Source: Runella defluvii (GTDB taxonomy: Bacteria; Bacteroidota; Bacteroidia; Cytophagales; Spirosomataceae). From it: a stretch of DNA of 34,300 nucleotides. This document shows positions 19,001-28,200 of the stretch, one piece after another. Below the pieces are notes generated by a model that saw only the letters and a program-made list of their open reading frames with translations, had not been told where the DNA came from and searched no databases. The number at the start of each line of letters is the position of its first letter. Within the stretch, counting starts at the first letter, position 1. Both the position numbers and the translations under genes were made by a program. Location of the stretch: the NCBI RefSeq assembly GCF_014195535.1, contig NZ_JACIBY010000030.1, positions 6,456-40,755 of the forward strand. The letters run 5' to 3'.

Positions 19001-20315
19001 GTACAATGCCACCACGAACGTTGCTTTGCCAAGCTTACCTTCGACCGTACCAAGCCAGACAACTTCCTATTACGCTCGTTGTCAGACGGAAAATGGTTGT
19101 GTGAGTGAAAAGAGCAACGTGGTGACGTTTACGTTAACCCCAACGCAAGTTGCGCCCGTGATTACGATTTCGCAAGAGATAGTTTGTACGGGGACGACTG
19201 TTCGAGTATCGGCCAACTGTCCCGCAGGAAGTCAGACGTTTTGGAACACGGGCGTCACTGCGCCAAGTTTCGAGGTAGCTTTCAATAATGTGACGAAGCA
19301 AACCTACTGGGCAAAGTGTCTTTTTGACGGTGGCTGTCAAAGTGCCGAAAGTGTCCGCAAGGATATTTATTGGAATGCGTTTGTGGTGACGTTGATTAAC
19401 ATTGGTGAATCAAAATCAGCCATCAAAACCAATGACCGCGCGGCGTGGCGTAGTCAGTTTATCACGCGTGATGGTGGCCCTGAGTTGGAGCAAAGCACGC
19501 AGGTAAATCCAACTTTGTATTACGTAGAAAATGCCAATAAGACAGCCCCACGCTACTGGACAATAAATGTTGAAGCCTGTGGATTAAGTGCCGATGGCTC
19601 GTTGACGTTCGATATGTTGGTGACGCCCGAGACTGGCGTAATTCGTTCCTTCAACACGCACGAGAATAACACACCCTACTTTATGTATGCCAACCGTGAT
19701 GGCTGGACGGAATTGTATGCGCAAAACCATCCAGCCTACGGTTTTTACCAAGACAATGGAGCGGGGGGTAACGTATATGATGCAGGGTTACCCAAAGGAT
19801 TGTACAAGTTAGGCATTCGTTACTGGGACCAAAAGGGGTGGGGCAGCATTTACCCCTCTACCCGCAAACCACAGGGTAATGTGTTGACTTACCAAGAATA
19901 CTGGTTCCGTATCCAGTCGAAAGATGGGGTAGGCGTAGGTGCAGCGAGATCAGCAGTGAGCGAAGAGGCAAATGGCAAAGGGCAAGGAGCAAGAGGCGAA
20001 GGGCAAGAGGCAAATGGCAAATGGCAAGGTTCGGATAACGGACAACCGATAACGGATAACGGCGCTTTCGCGACCGTTCTCCCCAACCCCGTCACCAACA
20101 TCCTTCGCTTGAAAGTGCAAGATAGCAAGGGGCAAACAGTGCAAGCTGCGTTAACGGATGCTTCGGGTCGGGAAGTTTTACGTCGCCAATTTGTGCCCGA
20201 AACCAACACCCACCAAGAAGAATTTGGGGTGCGTGAGTTGCCGATGGGAATATACTTCTTGAAGGTCTCGACGGAGATGCAACAAGCTACTTTGAAAGTG
20301 GTGAAGGTAGAATAG
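13059..20315 (+). CDS. Giant T9SS-secreted protein with three beta-helix and two LamG-like domains
   Basis: From the ATG at 13059 (2418 residues) there is a clean signal peptide ending NSYAQ (cleavage near 28/29). Three right-handed beta-helix domains start IRYVK at 13149, 14850 and 16704; each opens with GSSWANASG-type and QVWVAAGTYKP motifs and closes with VDMGAYEYQ or VDLGAFEFQ, the choice-of-anchor pattern. The first two are each followed by a concanavalin-like LamG domain (from 14148 and 15996) with FDGxNDxVS, YWFKG, DGNWHH and SLDEVKVWN or SIDELRIWN motifs. Then come a SprB-like domain (about 17760-18030), one Ig-like repeat of the type expanded in the gene at 22279 (about 18034-18317), and the shared C-terminal module with a T9SS type A sorting domain (20076-20312). 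Beta-helix plus LamG suggests polysaccharide or host/matrix binding; no catalytic residues were recognised. The frame extends to a GTG at 12942, but this lies inside a repeat array and would bury the signal peptide. Confidence 0.92.
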   Translation: MKSHLLFRCSLLLMSSIFSLLIGGNSYAQTIRYVKEGGTGDGSSWANASGDLQAMINASADGEQVWVAAGTYKPTTATANVGITFALKNGVKLLGGFPATNNPTLADRNWVLNPTILSGNIGNVNDEKDNAFHVVSILDIGGSSPNPTTLDGFIISDGYADDRNDVNNSYNSGGGIYIYGNSPVIQNCILKNNFGRLVGGMGVAFSNPTISNCQFYNNRGATSAIKFENSSPNLKNSTLHSATTRLIESATGGSVTIANCIIWGNDAPVANTGGGTGISYSIVQGGYAGTGNRSTDPDFLDAANGNFNVSPFSCAIDGGTNSAVVSGETDFDKNPRIYNNGTVDMGAYEYQGARQIVSPIITTNNALHFDGTNDYVSLAPVSPVNCTSATLTLSDALTIEYWFKGTNIQSAVRFQSGANYISSGWGTAGNFKHILSNSGGTDGVAVGSAATDGNWHHVAVTWQKGAVNGFKSYLDGQLVEQKNATNTDLPSFSAGLSLGSLNGAGEFMNGSLDEVKVWNVVRTQAEIQAGQCGNLSLPQTGLLMYYQFNHGAVNGTNANVKKLTNLADPNNTYIGTLNGFALDGSTSNWVAAPTGPPIRYVKPGGTGDGSDWANASGNLQAMIGASCVQQVWVAAGTYKPSSSPGCTNCDTNRDYYFLLKNGVKLYGGFAGNETSVNDRNIVANPTILSGDLLGNDGANFANADDNTYHVVVATFSNTTPTIELDGFTIAGGNATGSFSVTINGQSVSRSEGGGMYIFGGTTTLKNNTITKNQSSNGGGIYTKDSNITLESNTISENQSSNNGGGGYIYNGTNTLVNNLVVGNSSRDGGGLHTFFGGGVLLVNNTFTGNSANSGGALRTFSTNMTLTNNILWGNSNGTNEIVQIGGTVSVANSIVQGGYVGNGNLNIDPLFVAPSDGNFRLQAQSCAINTGDNGSVLSGMTTDRAGATRIFNGGTVDLGAFEFQGNKQSSTFNLPAVTTNNALNFDGSNDFVSISTTNAANCTPVPLNLGDNFTIEYWFKGSDIRSAVFLKAGNQFISSGYGSAGSYTHTIGFGGSSVGVSVGQAATDGNWHHIAMTWQRFDQNGFKSYLDGELVEQKFGMAYPLTAFDTGLTLGNNNGSSSTPEYTNGSIDELRIWNVARTQVEIQAGLCGSLSLPQTGLLMYYQFDHGGANGNNTNISKLANAADPNVYAGTLNGFALNGSTSNWVAAKPTSAIRYVKAGASGSGSSWADASGNLQAMINANCVEQVWVAAGTYKPGTSRSESFVMKAGVKIYGGFPAIGTPTFADRNWKTNVTVLSGDLNGDDVITGSGSSLNISNTAENSFYVVKNDNNGLTSTAVLDGFTITGGNANASSTDAGGGLFIGLSSPTLENLLITANSASNGAGAFIANSSSSLTNVSFVKNKAELDGGGVYLLGATPTFINALFWGNSAVQGGGGLVRFSNANFNHVTMAGNATTDGGGEMMTISSAPTIKNSIIWGQNTGISIGSGLPVVTYSIIKGGFSGTGNKGADPLFVNVPNGDLGLQACSPAINAGDNAGAAVTDMAGNPRIVGGKVDMGAYEYQLALPAAITPSVSVTHPTTCGGGNGSIVLGGFLNATTYSVTYKKNNVEVAAANFTSNGSGVITLTGLGAGNYTEIVATYGACVTNAVSTTLNDPSKPIALITGTALVCLNGPSPSITFTGQNGITPYTFTYKVNEGAPQTVQTSGSNNSVVVPVPTNVSGVVSFTLESVSNPTNCSQAQTGSATVTVQGKPTITLTTLQQTLNEGNAQTFCDTDANPVNGLQFNVTGLCMVGNPVWRVQVGTGAWSNWSATAPVSQSSNNQPHRYQAACDANCSVTYTSPIELTINNRASIPQNVSLLVDGVTVAVGETKEVCSLVTTSLTFNANCATGEVILYSVDGGEYSAGVPVGLVDNQFHNYRVRCRKSDGTPSCVESESGVMRLKLVVIPAAPTVSLSSTSSCNPSASFSGQSTCGSLRTVWYNATTNVALPSLPSTVPSQTTSYYARCQTENGCVSEKSNVVTFTLTPTQVAPVITISQEIVCTGTTVRVSANCPAGSQTFWNTGVTAPSFEVAFNNVTKQTYWAKCLFDGGCQSAESVRKDIYWNAFVVTLINIGESKSAIKTNDRAAWRSQFITRDGGPELEQSTQVNPTLYYVENANKTAPRYWTINVEACGLSADGSLTFDMLVTPETGVIRSFNTHENNTPYFMYANRDGWTELYAQNHPAYGFYQDNGAGGNVYDAGLPKGLYKLGIRYWDQKGWGSIYPSTRKPQGNVLTYQEYWFRIQSKDGVGVGAARSAVSEEANGKGQGARGEGQEANGKWQGSDNGQPITDNGAFATVLPNPVTNILRLKVQDSKGQTVQAALTDASGREVLRRQFVPETNTHQEEFGVRELPMGIYFLKVSTEMQQATLKVVKVE
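18318..20315 (+). repeat. Shared C-terminal module, copy 2
   Basis: This is the second copy of the roughly 660-codon chassis seen at 7930-9909 and 30403-32379. Bases 19398-19620 match 31483-31705 with a single difference (at 19550), including synonymous sites. Bases 18447-18550 are instead closest to copy 1. Such patchwork points to gene conversion between copies. Confidence 0.9.
19960..20064 (+). repeat. Heptanucleotide tandem repeat before the sorting domain, copy 2
   Basis: Fifteen 7-bp units run from GCGAAGA (19960): GGCAAAT, GGCAAAG, GGCAAGG, AGCAAGA, GGCGAAG, GGCAAGA, GGCAAAT twice, GGCAAGG, then five TTCGGAT/AACGGAT-like units. The length of 105 bp is three units more than in copies 1 and 3, so the difference is 21 bp and the frame is kept. 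Both other frames meet a stop soon after (20110-20112 and 20123-20125), inside the sorting domain. Confidence 0.82.
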
Positions 20316-20338
20316 TTTTTGCCAGCAAAAGCCATGAC

Positions 20339-20373
20339 AAGGGAATCCAATTAAGTTTGGGTTCCCTTTTTTG
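20339..20373 (+). terminator. Rho-independent terminator after the beta-helix/LamG gene
   Basis: A 12-bp stem with one G-U pair (20339-20350 with 20357-20368) has a 6-nt loop and is followed by T-rich sequence to 20372. It begins 23 bases after the stop codon at 20313-20315. Confidence 0.85.
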
Positions 20374-20404
20374 TAAATAAAAAGCACCTAAAAAGAATAT
20401 GGTA

Positions 20405-20412
20405 TATCTTTG
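20405..20412 (+). promoter_or_regulatory. Bacteroidota-type -7 box (TATCTTTG) for the TPR/LuxR gene
   Basis: An exact TAnnTTTG match, identical to the one before the hybrid kinase gene, lies 23 bases before the ATG at 20436 and downstream of a terminator. The nearest upstream TTTG (20370-20373) is about 31 bp away, longer than usual, so the -33 element is uncertain. Confidence 0.55.
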
Positions 20413-20435
20413 TAGGTCTATGCAAGGATATAAAA

Positions 20436-22106
20436 ATGAAACTCAAAACCCTAATAAACGTTAGCTTGCTTTTTTTACTTGGTAGTTTGTCGGTAAATGC
20501 GCAATATGAGCGCTTTTTACACAAAGACTACCGAGGACGAGCTAAAGAGTGGGGGAATTTTTGGGCTGAAAAAACCGTCAATGTCCAATACGATTCGGCG
20601 TTGTTTTTTAAAGAACTTTTGGGGATTCGCCAACTAGCGATAGCTCATAAAGACGAAGGCTTAGAAATGGATACGTACATGGGGGAGTTGAGTTTTTTTC
20701 TGTACCGAACAAAGTATTCTGACCAATTAGCGCTCAGCGTTTTAAACCGTACGTTGAAGATTGCCCAACAAAAAAGATTACTGCAAGAAGCCTCCGTAGA
20801 AAAGCATTTTGGTGTGACGTATTTTTATCGGATTAAAAACTACGAATTGGCTTTTGAACATTTTTTGCGCATGTATGAACTGGTCAAAAACGTAAGTAAA
20901 CGTACCTTTCCTGATAAAACCAATTGCCTCAAAGAGTTAGCCTCTGCTTATTACTATTTCGACGACTATCCCAAAACCATTGAGTTAGCAAAAGCATCCA
21001 TTCAAAGTGAGTTAGAGGCGGGAGAAACGGCGCATTTGTGCCGAAATTATGGATTGCTGGGGATTTGTTTCCGAAAACAAAATCAATTGGATTCGTCTGA
21101 TTATTATTTTAAGGTTTCATTGCAAGCTTCTATTAGTCAGCGAGATACGTCGTGGTTGGGAGTCAGTTACGGTGAGCTCGGTTTGAATGCTTTTACCAGA
21201 AAAAACTACGCACAAGCCGAGGCGCTTCTTCGTCGGTCACTTTCGATGGTTAAATTAAAAGAAGAATGGCAAATGGTGGTAAAGGTACAGACAGCACTGG
21301 GGGCGATTGCGCTCTTAAAAGGCAAAGACAAGGAAGCCCAACTACTGTTGTTGGAAGCTAAAAAATATGCCGATATTCAACGAGAATTTGAGCTGTATAA
21401 CGTAGTTTATCCGTGGCTACTGAAATTATATGTTCAAACGGGTCAGCCGCAATTGGCCATGATGTATTCCGATTCGGCAGACTGGGTGAAGGACAGTTTG
21501 CAACGACAATTTAGTGCGCGAAAAATCTTACGAGCCGTGCAAGCCAATCAGCTACGCCAGCATCGTGCGGAAATGACTAGCATCGAAACCCAACGTGCCT
21601 TAAAAGAAAAAGAGCGAAATGGCGTATTGCTGCTGCTGTTGATTGGCTTTGCATTGGCGGTTTACGTTTATCAAAATCAACGAAAAAACCACCTGCAAGA
21701 TCAATTGATTTCGGTACAGCAACTGCAAATAAAAGAACAAGAGCTTGGAATAGCCAAGCAGCAACTGCAACATTTTACGCAGCGTGTTTTGGAGAAAAAC
21801 GAATTCATTGAGCAGTTACAAGGAGCAACGATTTTGACCGACGAGCAATGGGAGGATTTTCGTGCGCTTTTTGAGAAAGTCCACGGAGGGTATTTGCGTC
21901 GGGTGAAGGAGAAATTTCCGACGCTTACCCCTGCCGAAATTCGTTTTATTGCTTTGGCAAAATTGCAATTGTCCACCAAAGAAATGGCCAGCATGTTGGG
22001 GGTTTCCCCCGTGAGTGTGCGCTCTACTTGGTCGCGTTTACGTAAAAAAGTGCAGCTTCCCGAAGAAGAAAGCCTAGAAAAATGGCTCGAAATGATGGGC
22101 GAATAG
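20436..22106 (+). CDS. TPR membrane protein with C-terminal LuxR-type HTH
   Basis: This 556-residue protein starts with a signal peptide (MKLKTLINVSLLFLLGSLSV, ending NAQ near residue 23). A TPR-rich region follows (about 60-370), with repeats such as YGLLGICFRKQNQLDSSDYY and YGELGLNAFTRKNYAQAEAL. An LKEKE motif precedes one membrane span (about 396-412); then come a Q/E/L-rich coiled coil (about 420-470) and a LuxR/GerE-like HTH (about 496-540) with LTPAEIRFIALAKLQLSTKE and VSPVSVRSTWSRLRKKV. The layout predicts a periplasmic TPR sensor and a cytoplasmic, membrane-tethered DNA-binding domain, a type common in Bacteroidota. No kinase or receiver domain is present, so signalling would be direct or by an unseen partner. 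It sits alone between two giant surface-protein genes with its own -7 box. The HTH is clear; DNA targets are unknown. Confidence 0.9.
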   Translation: MKLKTLINVSLLFLLGSLSVNAQYERFLHKDYRGRAKEWGNFWAEKTVNVQYDSALFFKELLGIRQLAIAHKDEGLEMDTYMGELSFFLYRTKYSDQLALSVLNRTLKIAQQKRLLQEASVEKHFGVTYFYRIKNYELAFEHFLRMYELVKNVSKRTFPDKTNCLKELASAYYYFDDYPKTIELAKASIQSELEAGETAHLCRNYGLLGICFRKQNQLDSSDYYFKVSLQASISQRDTSWLGVSYGELGLNAFTRKNYAQAEALLRRSLSMVKLKEEWQMVVKVQTALGAIALLKGKDKEAQLLLLEAKKYADIQREFELYNVVYPWLLKLYVQTGQPQLAMMYSDSADWVKDSLQRQFSARKILRAVQANQLRQHRAEMTSIETQRALKEKERNGVLLLLLIGFALAVYVYQNQRKNHLQDQLISVQQLQIKEQELGIAKQQLQHFTQRVLEKNEFIEQLQGATILTDEQWEDFRALFEKVHGGYLRRVKEKFPTLTPAEIRFIALAKLQLSTKEMASMLGVSPVSVRSTWSRLRKKVQLPEEESLEKWLEMMGE

Positions 22107-22184
22107 ACCCGTTTTTATTCCTTCGTACTGTCTCCTCAGAAGACGACTACTTTTGCTCTTTTCCTAAGTAAGAGTGTTTTTGGT

Positions 22185-22275
22185 TTGTAACAAGTTGATG
22201 GTGAGTGTGTTGTAAATTGCAACGTTTTTGCAACGCTTGAAATTTGGCGTTTAGGGAGCGCATTGGGTAGTTTTA
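22185..22275 (+). promoter_or_regulatory. Candidate operator/promoter before the FG-GAP gene: TTGCAACG repeats
   Basis: TTGTAACA (22185-22192), TTGCAACG (22217-22224) and TTGCAACG (22228-22235) are spaced 32 and 11 bp apart, close to whole helical turns. The core equals that of the repeats at 12931-13004 before the other adhesin gene. A possible promoter follows: TTTG (22243-22246), 21 bp, then TAGTTTTA (22268-22275, 7 of 8 to the -7 consensus). That would place the transcript start near the ATG at 22279 and so favour the ATG at 22444. The 172-bp gap 22107-22278 holds nothing else recognisable and no clear terminator for the preceding gene. Confidence 0.4.
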
Positions 22276-22278
22276 ACT

Positions 22279-25200
22279 ATGCCAATTCCGAAACTATATC
22301 GCCAACCTAAGTTTGTGCTACTACTGCTAGCACTTCTGTTTGGAGTGTTGGTGGCGGGGTGTTGGTATGGTTACCAAAAACAATTGAAAAACTTGGAAAA
22401 ACAACTCTACGACCTCCAACACAAGATGCAAACCCAACGCTTTATGAACGCAAAATTACGCTACCTTACCCTGCTTCTGTGCATTTTTTCTTTCGGGCTT
22501 TTAGCCCAAGTGACGCCGCAGGGCAGCCTGAGCGGCAACCCCATCTGCCCCGGTGCACAGGCTACCCTTACTTTCACCGCCACGGCGGGGACGGGTCCCT
22601 TTACGGTACGCTACACCGACGGCAATGCCATCCGTACCCAAACGGGGGTGACGAGTGGCACCCCTTTTAACGCTATGAGCAAAACCACCGCCACCAAGAC
22701 CTATACATTACTGAAAGTGACGGGTTCTGACGGAGGGATACGCAACGGTGGCTTCACTGATGCTACGGGAACGGTTACGGTCAGTGCGCGTCCTGATTTG
22801 AAAGACCTGACTTTATCCCCCATCGCCCCCGTGTGTGCGGGCTCAAATGCCACCTTATCCCTCAGCGGTTTTGTACAAACCCGGAGTTTTCGATCCAAAC
22901 CGCCCATCACCACCTTGATCAATGGGGCCTCTTCGGTCTATTCGGCAGATTTGGACGGCGACGGGGACATGGACGTGCTGTCGGCTTCTGTCAATGACGA
23001 CGAGGTCGCCTGGTATAAAAACGATGGAAACGGAGGATTCGGGCCGCAAATCATTATCAGTACTTCGGCAGATTTTCCTACTTCGGTGTATGCGGCGGAC
23101 TTGGACGGTGATGGGGATTTGGACGTATTGTCTTCTTCGATTTATGATCATAAGATCGCCTGGTACAAAAACGATGGCAACGGCGGATTTGGACCACAAT
23201 CCGAGATTACTACTTCAGCGAACGGAGCCAATTCGGTGTATGCGGCGGATTTGGATGGGGATGGAGACTTGGATGTGTTGTCTGCTTCTATCAATGACAG
23301 CAAAATCGCGTGGTATGAAAACAACGGTAGCGGAGGATTCGGGCCGCAAACGGTGATCAGTACTGCGGGCTCCGGAGCGCAGTCGGTATATGCCGCGGAT
23401 TTGGATGGTGACGGAGATATGGATGTGTTATCGGCTTCTTCTAATGACGATAAAATCGCGTGGTACCAAAACAACGGCAGCGGCGGGTTTGGGCCGCAGA
23501 ACACAATCAGTACCGCTGCCGATGGAGCTGCCTTTGTGACTGCGGCGGATTTGGACGGCGACGGCGATATGGATGTGCTGTCGGCCTCTCAATTGGACAG
23601 CAAGGTGGCGTGGTACCGAAACAACGGCAGCGGTGGATTCGGAGTACAGAACATCATCAGTACCGCAGCAGGTGGAACCGCATCGGTTCATGCGGCAGAT
23701 TTGGACGGCGACGGCGACTTGGACGTGCTCTCGGCATCTGGTCAGGACAACAAGGTCGCCTGGTATGAGAACAACGGTAGTGGAGGATTCGGAGCGCAAA
23801 TCGTGATCAGCAATACGACGGGCTTTGCCTATTCGGTGTATGCGGCGGACTTGGACGGCGATGGCGACATGGATGTGCCGGTGGCGGCCTACCAGGGCGA
23901 CCGAATCGAATGGTTCGAAAACCGTACACCCTTCGGCAACAATGCCACGGTGACCTACAATGTCGGGGGTGGGGTGCTCCAAACGGTGACCGTGCCTGTC
24001 AATTCGGGCAGCGCCTCCCTTACCTTGACGGCCCCTAAAGCGGGGCTGCTGACCTTACTCAAAATGAGTAACGGCGGCCCTTGCGCCACGAGTACGGGTA
24101 AAACCACCCAACTCCGCCATTTGCCCCGCCCCGATCTGAAAGACCTGACGGCGGGTCCCATCGTCCCCCTGTGTGCGGGCTCAGATGCGACCCTGCCCCT
24201 CAGCGGTTTTGTCCAAACTCAGAGTTTTCAATCTAAACCATCTATCAGCACCGTTGCCAACGCGGCTATTTCGGTGTATGCAGCGGACTTGGACGGTGAC
24301 GGAGACATAGACGTGCTGTCGGCGTCTTTAGCTGACCAAAAGATCGCGTGGTATAAAAATAACGGCAACGGCACATTTACAACTCAGTCTTCCATCAGTA
24401 CCTCGGCCAATGGAGCTGCTTCGGTATATGCGGCAGACTTGGACGGGGACGGAGATTTGGATGTGTTATCGGCTTCTTTGGATGATGACAAAATCGCGTG
24501 GTATAAAAACGACGGCAGTGGTGGGTTCGGAGCACAGCAGGTAATTAGTACCTCGGCCAATGGAGCTGTTTCGGTGTATGCGGCAGACTTGGACGGCGAC
24601 GGAGACATGGACGTTCTGTCGGCTTCTTTGGTTGATGACAAGATTGCGTGGTATAAAAACGACGGCAGTGGTGGGTTCGGAGCACAGCAGGTAATCAGTA
24701 CCGTCAATGGGGCTGCTAAGGTGTATGCGGCAGACTTGGACGGGGACGGAGATTTGGATGTGTTATCGGCTTCTGTCAATGACGACAAAATCGCGTGGTA
24801 TAAAAACGACGGCAGTGGTGGGTTCGGAGCACAGCAGGTAATCAGTACCGTCAATAGGGCTGTTTCGGTGTATGTGGCAGACTTGGACGGGGACGGAGAC
24901 ATGGACGTTCTGTCGGCTTCTTTGGATGATGACAAGATTGCGTGGTATCAAAACAACGGCAGCGGTACTTTCACGGCTCAGCCCTCTATCACTACCTCCG
25001 CTGACGTGGCTGAATCGGTGTATGCGGCGGACTTGGACGGGGATGGGGATATAGACGTGCTGTCGGCTTCTTCCAATGATAATAAAATTGCGTGGTATAA
25101 AAACGACGGCGGCGGCACTTTTACGACTCAGACCTCCATCAGCACCTCGGCGAGTAGTGCCCGATCGGTATATGCGGCGGACTTAGATGGGGACGGGGAC

Positions 25201-28200
25201 ATGGACGTTTTGTCGGCTTCTGTCAATGATAACAAGATTGCTTGGTACGAAAACCGCACGCCCTTCAGCGGCAGTGCCGCCGTGACCTACACCGCCGGAG
25301 GCGGGATACCCAAAACGGTGACCGTGCCTGTCAATTCGGGCAGCGCCACGGTAACGCTAACAGCTCCTAAAGCAGGTGCCGTCACCGTCCTCAAAGTAGC
25401 CAATGCCGACGGCTGCTCGGCGGGGGTAAGTAAATCTACCCCACTCCGCCACCTGCCCCGCCCCGACCTGAAAGACCTGACTTTATCCCCCATCGCCCCC
25501 GTGTGTGCAGGCTCGAATGCGAGTTTATCCCTCAGTGGATTTGTGCAAACCCGTAGTTTTCAAACTCGCTCAGCTATCACCACCTCGGCGAATAGTGCTC
25601 AGTCAGTGCATGCCGCAGACTTGGATGGAGACGGTGATTTGGATGTGCTGTCGGCTTCTGAGTCTGACAAAAAGATTGCGTGGTACCAAAACGACGGTAG
25701 CGGTAATTTCGGTTCTGAGATTGTGATCAGTACCTTAGCCATGGGGGCTTTGTCTGTATATGCGGCAGACTTGGATGGGGACGGAGATTTGGATGTGCTG
25801 TCGGCTTCGTTCAACGACGACAAGATCGCGTGGTATCAAAACAATGGCAGCGGTGGGTTCGGAGCGCAGCAGGTAATCAGTACCGCCGACGGGGCTGAAT
25901 CGGTGTATGCAGCGGATTTGGATGGGGATGGTGATTTGGATGTGCTGTCTGCATCCTCCGAGGATGACAAGGTCGCGTGGTATAAAAACACCGGCAGCGG
26001 CGGGTTCGGAGCGAAGCAGGTGATCGGCACCGCCGACGGGGCTGTTTCAGTGTATGCAGCGGATTTGGACGGGGATGGGGATTTGGACGTGCTGTCAGCG
26101 TCTTTTATTGATGACAAGATCGCGTGGTATAAAAACAATGGCAGAGGTGGATTCGGAGCACAGCAAGTGATCAGTACCGCCGCTGACGCGGTTTCTTCGG
26201 TGTATGCAGCGGACTTGGATGGGGACGGGGATTTGGACGTGCTGTCGGCGTCTTATAGTGATGATGAGATCGCGTGGTATCAAAACAATGGCAGCGGCGG
26301 GTTCGGAGCGCAACAGGTGATCAGTACCGCCGCCAACGGAGCTATTTCGGTATATGCGACGGACTTGGACGGGGACGGGGACATGGATGTGATGTCAGCG
26401 TCTATTTTAGATGACAAAATTGCGTGGTATCAAAACAACGGCAGCGGTGGGTTCGGAGTGCAGCAGGTAATCAGTACCGCCGCCAACGATGCTCAGGCGG
26501 TGTATGCAGCGGACTTAGATGGGGACGGGGACATGGACGTTTTGTCGGCATCTGCCAATGACAACAAAATCGCGTGGTATGAAAACCGCACGCCTTTGAG
26601 CGGGAATGCCACGGTGACCTACAATGTCGGGGGTGGGGTGCCCCAAACGGTGACTGTTCCCGTCAATGCGGGCAGTGCTACGGTAACGTTGACGGCTCCT
26701 AAAGCGGGGCTGCTGACGTTGCTCAAAATCAATAATGGCGGCCCTTGCGCCACGAGTACGGGTAAAACCACCCAACTCCGCCACCTGCCCCGCCCCGACC
26801 TGAAAGACCTGACGGCGGGTCCCATCGCCCCCGTGTGTACGGGCTCAGATGCGACCTTAGCCCTCAGCGGTTTTGTGCAAAATCAAAGTTTTCAAACCCA
26901 TCCTCCCCTCAGCACCTCGGCGAATTTTACCACCTCGGTGTATGCGGCGGACTTGGACGGCGACGGCGACATGGACGTGCTGTCTACTTCTGTCAATAAC
27001 GATAAAATCGCGTGGTACAAAAACGACGGCAGCGGAGGCTTCACCGAACAACCTGCCATTAGCACCTTGGCGGATGGCGCTTGGTCGGTGTATGCGGCGG
27101 ACTTGGACGGGGATGGGGACTTGGACGTACTCTCCGCATCTAACGATGATGATAAAATCGCTTGGTACAAAAACGACGGCAGCGGGGTCTTCACCACGCA
27201 ACCTGCCATTAGCACCTCGGCCAATGGTGCCGTCTCGGTGTATGCAGCGGACTTGGACGGCGACGGGGATATGGATGTGCTATCGGCTTCTGTCAATGAC
27301 GACAAAATCGCGTGGTACAAAAACGATGGCAACGGTAGCTTCACCGAACAACCTGCCATCAGCACCTCGGCGGATGCTGCCTTCTCAGTGTACGCGGCGG
27401 ACTTGGACGGTGATGGGGACTTGGATGTGTTGTCGGCTTCTCGCTCTGACAACAAAATCGCGTGGTACAAAAATGACGGCAGCGGGGGGTTTACCACCCA
27501 ACCCGTCATCAGCACCTCGGCGAATGGCGCTTGGTCGGTGTATGCGGCGGACTTGGATGGCGACGGAGACCAGGACGTGCTGTCGGCTTCGTTTCGTGAC
27601 AACAAAATCGCATGGTACAAAAACGATGGTAGTGGAGGCTTCGTCGAACAAACGGCCATCAGTACCTCGGCGACTACCGCCCTCTCGGTGTATGCGGCGG
27701 ACATAGACGGTGACGGGGATGTGGACGTTTTGTCGGCTTCCACGAGTGACAACAAAATCGCGTGGTACAAAAACGATGGTATTGGAGGCTTCACCGAACA
27801 AACGCCTATCAGCACCTCGGCGAATGGGGCCTGGTCGGTGTATTCGGCGGACTTGGACGGCGATGGGGACTTGGACGTGTTGTCGGCTTCTCAATATGAC
27901 AACAAAATCATGTGGTACGAAAACCGCACGCCTTTCAGCGGCAATGCGAGCGTCAGTTATAAAATAAACAGCGGCAGTACCCAAACCGCTCCTATCACTG
28001 TCAGCAGCGGCAGTGCTTCGGCTGTCATTGCTTCGCCCGTCAGTGGCACGCTGCAACTATCCAAAATCACGGCGGCCAACGGCTGCGAAACTCCTGCCAC
28101 TAACTCCGCGCCTCTTTCGGTTGATCCTACCAGTGTAGGTGGTACGGTTAGTTCTGCTCAAAGTATCTGCACAGGTACTTCCCCCGCCGATTTGACTCTG

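Noticed and set aside
22141-22182. Possible terminator after the TPR/LuxR gene (CTCTT...AAGAG then T-rich)
   Set aside because: Only about 5 base pairs can form and the loop is loose, so it is not supported.
26873-27706. Open frame of 277 codons in another + frame
   Set aside because: It is a shadow of the same FG-GAP repeats, rich in R, T and W with no recognisable domain and no promoter.
26892-27815. Long antisense open frame of 307 codons
   Set aside because: It lies wholly inside the fourth FG-GAP block and reads as a repeated S/P/K-rich pattern. The repeat period is a multiple of three, so a stop-free frame is copied along with the repeat.
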